Assembly: GCA_003105225.1 (NCBI GenBank) | Contig: PQAK01000130.1 | Location: 1-9,120, forward strand | Length of the DNA stretch: 9,120 nt | Direction of reading: 5' to 3' | Source: Deltaproteobacteria bacterium | Lineage (GTDB): Bacteria; Desulfobacterota; Deferrimicrobia; Deferrimicrobiales; Deferrimicrobiaceae | Part shown: positions 6,394 through 9,120 of the stretch, one piece after another | Numbering within the stretch: the first letter of the stretch is position 1 | How the letters are laid out: each line of letters starts with the position of its first letter | Made by a program: the position numbers and the translations under genes | Notes under the pieces: model-generated | Seen by the model: the letters and a program-made list of their open reading frames with translations, nothing else | The model's database searches: none | What the model was told of the DNA's origin: nothing

Positions 6394-7614
6394 TCATCTC
6401 CCTGGCGCCGGGACGCCCGCAACGCCATGGGCCGTACCGGCCGCGGCATGCGGGGCGCCTCCGAGAATTGGAAACGTCTTGACGATGAAGAGGTAGGCCA
6501 TGACTTCGAAGGCGACGAGACCGAAGGTGACGAACATCTCGGGAACGGAGGGGAAATAGTTCCAGCCCGGCGCCGGCTTGAAACCGACCAGGAACGCATC
6601 GAACCGGTAGAGAAGCCCCCCGGCCATCATCATCATGGCGCACACGAACTCCACCCCCGGGTTGTACCGGAAACGCCGGAACAGGAGCAGGACCGCGGGC
6701 GTGAGGAAAAGGGCCATCTCGAGGAGGAACATGAAGCTGTAGAAGTCGAACCGGAAGATGAGCCCCAGCCGGCCGCGGTACGCGAGGTCCGCGATCCGCA
6801 CGGCGAGGTAGGCGAACAGGACGATCACCATGGCGACCGAGAGGGGGGCCAGGAGCTTCGTCTCCCTCGGGAGCTTGAACACCGAGTCGGCCAGCGCCGT
6901 CTCGAAGACGACCGCCGCGTACCCCATGACGATGCAGGACAGCAGGAACAACAGGGGAAGGAACGGGGTGTGCCAGAGCTTGTGGAGCTTGTGCATCGCG
7001 ATCAGCATCATCGAGCCGAGCGAGGACTGGTGCATGGTGGGAAGCAGGATGCCCAGCGCGAGGATGGGGATCAGGATCTTGTTCAGCCACGGGTGGATCC
7101 GGATCGACAGGTTCCGGAGCCACTGCCACGGGGCGTCCTCCTCCCATTTCTCGATGAACGCGGGGGAGAGTTCGATCCACAGCACGACCACGTAGCTCAT
7201 GATGCAGATGGCCACTTCCAGCAGGATGGAGTTCCGGTTCCAGTTCCACAGGAGCGGCACCTTCCACACGTTCCAGTAGCGTCCCAGGTCGATGATGACG
7301 GAGACGCCGGCCAGCGTGTACCCCAGGGCGCTGGTCAGGATGGCCGGGCGGATGAGGTGGTGGTATTTCCCCTTGTTCAGGACGTAGCACAGCAGCGCAA
7401 CGGCGTATCCCCCGCAGGCCAGGGCCGTCCCGACGACGACGTCGTAGGTGATCCAGATCCCCCACGGGTACAGGTCGCTCATCGCCGTGGTGGGTCCCAG
7501 CCCCACGATGAACCGCCATACGAGGATCGCCGCGCTGACGGCGAAGACCGCGGCCGAGACGAGAAAGGTCTTTGTCAGGATCGGGCCCCCGACGGGGCGG
7601 AAGTGGGAGTTCAT
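6394..7614 (-). CDS. hybB: Hydrogenase integral membrane subunit HybB (NrfD-like)
   Basis: Multi-spanning membrane protein of 406 residues that links the HybOC/HybA electron path to the quinone pool and has no haem of its own. About ten hydrophobic segments are visible, roughly at 13-36, 53-80, 86-112, 128-150, 177-200, 217-243, 255-275, 291-313, 321-341 and 361-380. Family-typical stretches include MSDLYPWGIWITYDVVVG (residues 45-62), ALACGGYAVALL, and the LHKLWHTPFLP loop (210-220). The last 20 or so residues, after the final helix, are rich in Ala, Gly and His and look like a variable tail. The ATG at 7614 overlaps the hybA stop as ATGA, and the stop is 3 bases before hybC. HybB of E. coli is thought to couple electron transfer to proton translocation; whether that holds here is inference. 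Confidence 0.94.
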   Translation of the reverse strand: MNSHFRPVGGPILTKTFLVSAAVFAVSAAILVWRFIVGLGPTTAMSDLYPWGIWITYDVVVGTALACGGYAVALLCYVLNKGKYHHLIRPAILTSALGYTLAGVSVIIDLGRYWNVWKVPLLWNWNRNSILLEVAICIMSYVVVLWIELSPAFIEKWEEDAPWQWLRNLSIRIHPWLNKILIPILALGILLPTMHQSSLGSMMLIAMHKLHKLWHTPFLPLLFLLSCIVMGYAAVVFETALADSVFKLPRETKLLAPLSVAMVIVLFAYLAVRIADLAYRGRLGLIFRFDFYSFMFLLEMALFLTPAVLLLFRRFRYNPGVEFVCAMMMMAGGLLYRFDAFLVGFKPAPGWNYFPSVPEMFVTFGLVAFEVMAYLFIVKTFPILGGAPHAAAGTAHGVAGVPAPGR

Positions 7615-8501
7615 TTATCTCCCTCCTCTTCGCCGGACTGCCGCTTCCGGTTGCGGTAGATCACGATCCCCAGCGCCCCGTAGAGGACGATCGGCGCCAC
7701 GAACCCCTGGTACACGGCGTGCTGCAGGGTCTCGGACAGCTCCGGCAGCGGCTGGTCGCCGATGTCGGGGAGCCCCAGCTTCTCGAACGGGATCCCCGCC
7801 GCGGAGAGGTAGAGCACCTGGGTCCCTCCCCCGTCCGTCTCCCCGTAGACCTTGGGGTAGTAGCGTCCGGGCTCTGCGGCGATGCGTCGTTTCGCGTCGG
7901 CCTTGAGGTCCTCGAGCCTGCCGAAGATCACGGCTTCCCGGGGGCAGGCCTCGACGCAGCCGGGGAGTTTCCCCTCGGCCAGGCGATGGCGGCACAGCTC
8001 GCACTTGACGATCTTCGGGAAGGCGACATCCCACTGGTACTTCGGGATGTTGAACGGGCACGCCATCATGCAATAGCGGCACCCCACGCACTGCGCGGGA
8101 TCGTAGGTCACGATCCCCTGCTTGTCCTTCCGGAACGCGCTGATCATGCAGACGGAGACGCAGGCAGGGTCCACGCAGTGCATGCACTGCGCTTTCATGT
8201 AGGAGACCTTGTCGCCTTCCCGGTACAGCTTGATCACGTTCTTCGTATAGCCCGAGAGGTCGTCGGGGGCGTCGTACATCCCCTCCACCTTCGTCCCGGG
8301 TTCCGGGGGAAGGTGGTTGACTTCCTTGCACTTCACCATGCAGGCCTTGCAGCCGATGCAACGGGTCGCGTCGTACAGCATGCCCACCGCGTCCGCAGGA
8401 GGTTTCTTCCGTTCCCGGGCGAGCGCCTTCGGAACCCCCGTCACGCTCGTCGCCGCCGCGGCCGCCATTCCCTTGAGCACGGTTCGCCGGGTGACAGACA
8501 T
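7611..8501 (-). CDS. hybA: Hydrogenase 4x[4Fe-4S] ferredoxin-like subunit HybA
   Basis: Exported iron-sulfur protein of 296 residues that carries electrons from the HybO small subunit to HybB. A Tat motif TRRTVLK (R5-R6) is followed by an Ala-rich hydrophobic stretch. Sixteen cysteines form four clusters: C48/51/54/58, C106/109/114/118, C138/141/144/148 and C167/170/182/186. This matches the DmsB/NrfC/HybA family. A C-terminal hydrophobic helix at about 264-282, followed by a basic then acidic tail, anchors it in the membrane, as in E. coli HybA. The ATG at 8501 lies 1 base after the hybO stop, and its AGGAGG site is inside the end of hybO. The 3' end overlaps hybB by 4 bases. All cluster cysteines are intact. 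Confidence 0.95.
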   Translation of the reverse strand: MSVTRRTVLKGMAAAAATSVTGVPKALARERKKPPADAVGMLYDATRCIGCKACMVKCKEVNHLPPEPGTKVEGMYDAPDDLSGYTKNVIKLYREGDKVSYMKAQCMHCVDPACVSVCMISAFRKDKQGIVTYDPAQCVGCRYCMMACPFNIPKYQWDVAFPKIVKCELCRHRLAEGKLPGCVEACPREAVIFGRLEDLKADAKRRIAAEPGRYYPKVYGETDGGGTQVLYLSAAGIPFEKLGLPDIGDQPLPELSETLQHAVYQGFVAPIVLYGALGIVIYRNRKRQSGEEEGDK

Positions 8502-8502
8502 G

Positions 8503-9120
8503 TCACTTTCCCTCCTCTTTCTCCTCCCCTTCCCCTTTCGCGGCTTCCTTCCCCAGCTTCCTGGCCGCCACCAGCCCGGCGCCGGCCAGCGCGCCGGCCA
8601 CGAGGCCCGCCACCCCCGTCGCTACGGGGCTCACGACGCCGTGCGGCTGCACGATCGGGGCGAACACGTCGGGCGGTGTGGGGCGGTCGATCTCGACCGT
8701 CGTATGCAGCGGCACGCGGAACGCAACGGACGGTTCCGTGCAGCCGATGCAGGGGTGGCCGATGCCGATCGGCCAGGCTCCCACGACTTCGACGAAATGC
8801 TGCTGCGAGCAGCTGGCGAGGGTCTTCGGCCCCTTGCAGCCGGTCTTGTACAGGCAGTATCCCTGCCGGTGGTTCGGGTCGCCGAACTTCTCGACGAACC
8901 GCCCCGCGTCGAAGTGCGGGCGCCGGGGGCAATCCTCGTGGATCGTGCGCGCGTAGGCAAATTTCGGCCTCCCCAGGGCGTCGAGGGCCGGCAGCGTCCC
9001 GAGGGTGGCGTACTGCAGGACGGTGCCGACGAGGTTGTAGGGGTTGGGCGGACAGCCCGGCAGCGTCACGATCGGCCTGCCCTTGAGGACCGCGGCGTAG
9101 TTCGCGTTTCTCAGGAACTG
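8503..9120 (-). CDS. hybO: [NiFe] hydrogenase small subunit HybO, C-terminal 205 residues (runs off the right edge)
   Basis: The frame is open to base 9120, so the Tat signal and the first proximal-cluster cysteines lie outside the window. A GTG at 9069 is internal and not a start. In fragment numbering, the last proximal ligand is C23 in the ordinary LPGCPPNP motif. Distal-cluster ligands are H61, C64, C89 and C95. Medial-cluster ligands are C104, C124 and C127, with Pro117 at the usual position in AWPIGIGHPCIGC, indicating the standard [3Fe-4S] medial cluster. A hydrophobic helix near residues 164-185 and a charged tail form the C-terminal membrane anchor. It is the first gene of hybOABC as far as the window shows; hybA starts 1 base downstream. 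It serves as a useful in-window contrast to the other small subunit, which differs at both the LPGCP and WP positions. Confidence 0.95.
   Translation of the reverse strand, partial: QFLRNANYAAVLKGRPIVTLPGCPPNPYNLVGTVLQYATLGTLPALDALGRPKFAYARTIHEDCPRRPHFDAGRFVEKFGDPNHRQGYCLYKTGCKGPKTLASCSQQHFVEVVGAWPIGIGHPCIGCTEPSVAFRVPLHTTVEIDRPTPPDVFAPIVQPHGVVSPVATGVAGLVAGALAGAGLVAARKLGKEAAKGEGEEKEEGK

Noticed and set aside
5429..7519. Minus-strand open frame of about 696 codons crossing hybC and hybB in another frame
   Set aside because: It spans the boundary of two well-supported genes and has no ribosome site or recognisable domain.
4522..7659. Very long plus-strand open frame (about 1045 codons) opposite hybC and hybB
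   Set aside because: It is antisense to two clearly recognisable genes, and its product is a low-complexity Arg/Asp/His/Gly/Pro-rich chain with no family features. Long antisense frames are common in G+C-rich coding DNA.
8503..9069. GTG at 9069 as a start of a short small-subunit gene
   Set aside because: The frame continues upstream to the window edge with small-subunit-like sequence, and the GTG lies just before LPGCPPNP in the middle of the protein.
1..9120. Disrupted genes, insertion sequences, CRISPR or RNA genes
   Set aside because: All recognised coding regions keep frame with intact motifs except the two cut by window edges. No repeat array, terminal inverted repeats, transposase motifs or tRNA/rRNA-like sequence were seen by eye.

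Overview
The window is G+C-rich with very tightly packed genes. It is dominated by two different membrane-bound [NiFe] uptake hydrogenases encoded one after the other on the minus strand. At the left edge, the end of a plus-strand radical SAM gene converges on them. The combination of a HybOABC-type hydrogenase, a small-large-cytochrome b hydrogenase and a B12-binding/radical SAM protein of the Ta0216-like type suggests an anaerobic, quinone-linked respirer of the Desulfobacterota/Geobacter-like kind. The organism assignment is inference from gene content, not from any marker gene.

Layout from left to right: (1) 1-915, plus strand, the 3' end of a radical SAM gene that begins outside the window. 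(2) 936-964, an intrinsic terminator for minus-strand transcription, lying between the converging genes. (3) 1006-4315, minus strand, transcribed right to left: a Tat-exported small subunit, a large subunit, and a di-haem-type cytochrome b. (4) 4316-4689, the only sizeable intergenic region. It carries an AT-rich island with a near-consensus sigma-70-type promoter for the small-large-cytochrome b operon, a perfect inverted repeat overlapping its -35 box, an 11-bp direct repeat, and a weak candidate terminator for the upstream operon. (5) 4690-9120, minus strand: hybO (C-terminal part only, running off the right edge), hybA, hybB and hybC, packed with a 4-bp overlap or gaps of 1-3 bp.

How they work together: both hydrogenases should oxidise H2 on the outer face of the cytoplasmic membrane, since both systems carry Tat-type signals and C-terminal membrane anchors. 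The Hyb complex passes electrons through the 16-Cys ferredoxin HybA and the NrfD-like membrane protein HybB to the quinone pool. The second enzyme uses a cytochrome b instead. No maturation protease (HybD/HyaD type) or hyp gene is present in the window, although both large subunits carry a 15-residue C-terminal extension that should need removal.

The most unusual signal is in the second enzyme's small subunit (3260-4315). The first cysteine of the proximal-cluster CxxC is replaced by aspartate (D57-T-G-C60). An extra cysteine sits next to another proximal ligand (C185-C186). The proline usually found at the medial cluster is a cysteine (C279). The neighbouring HybO fragment keeps the ordinary residues at the two of these sites that lie inside the window. 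I see no CRISPR array, tRNA, rRNA, insertion sequence or frameshift.
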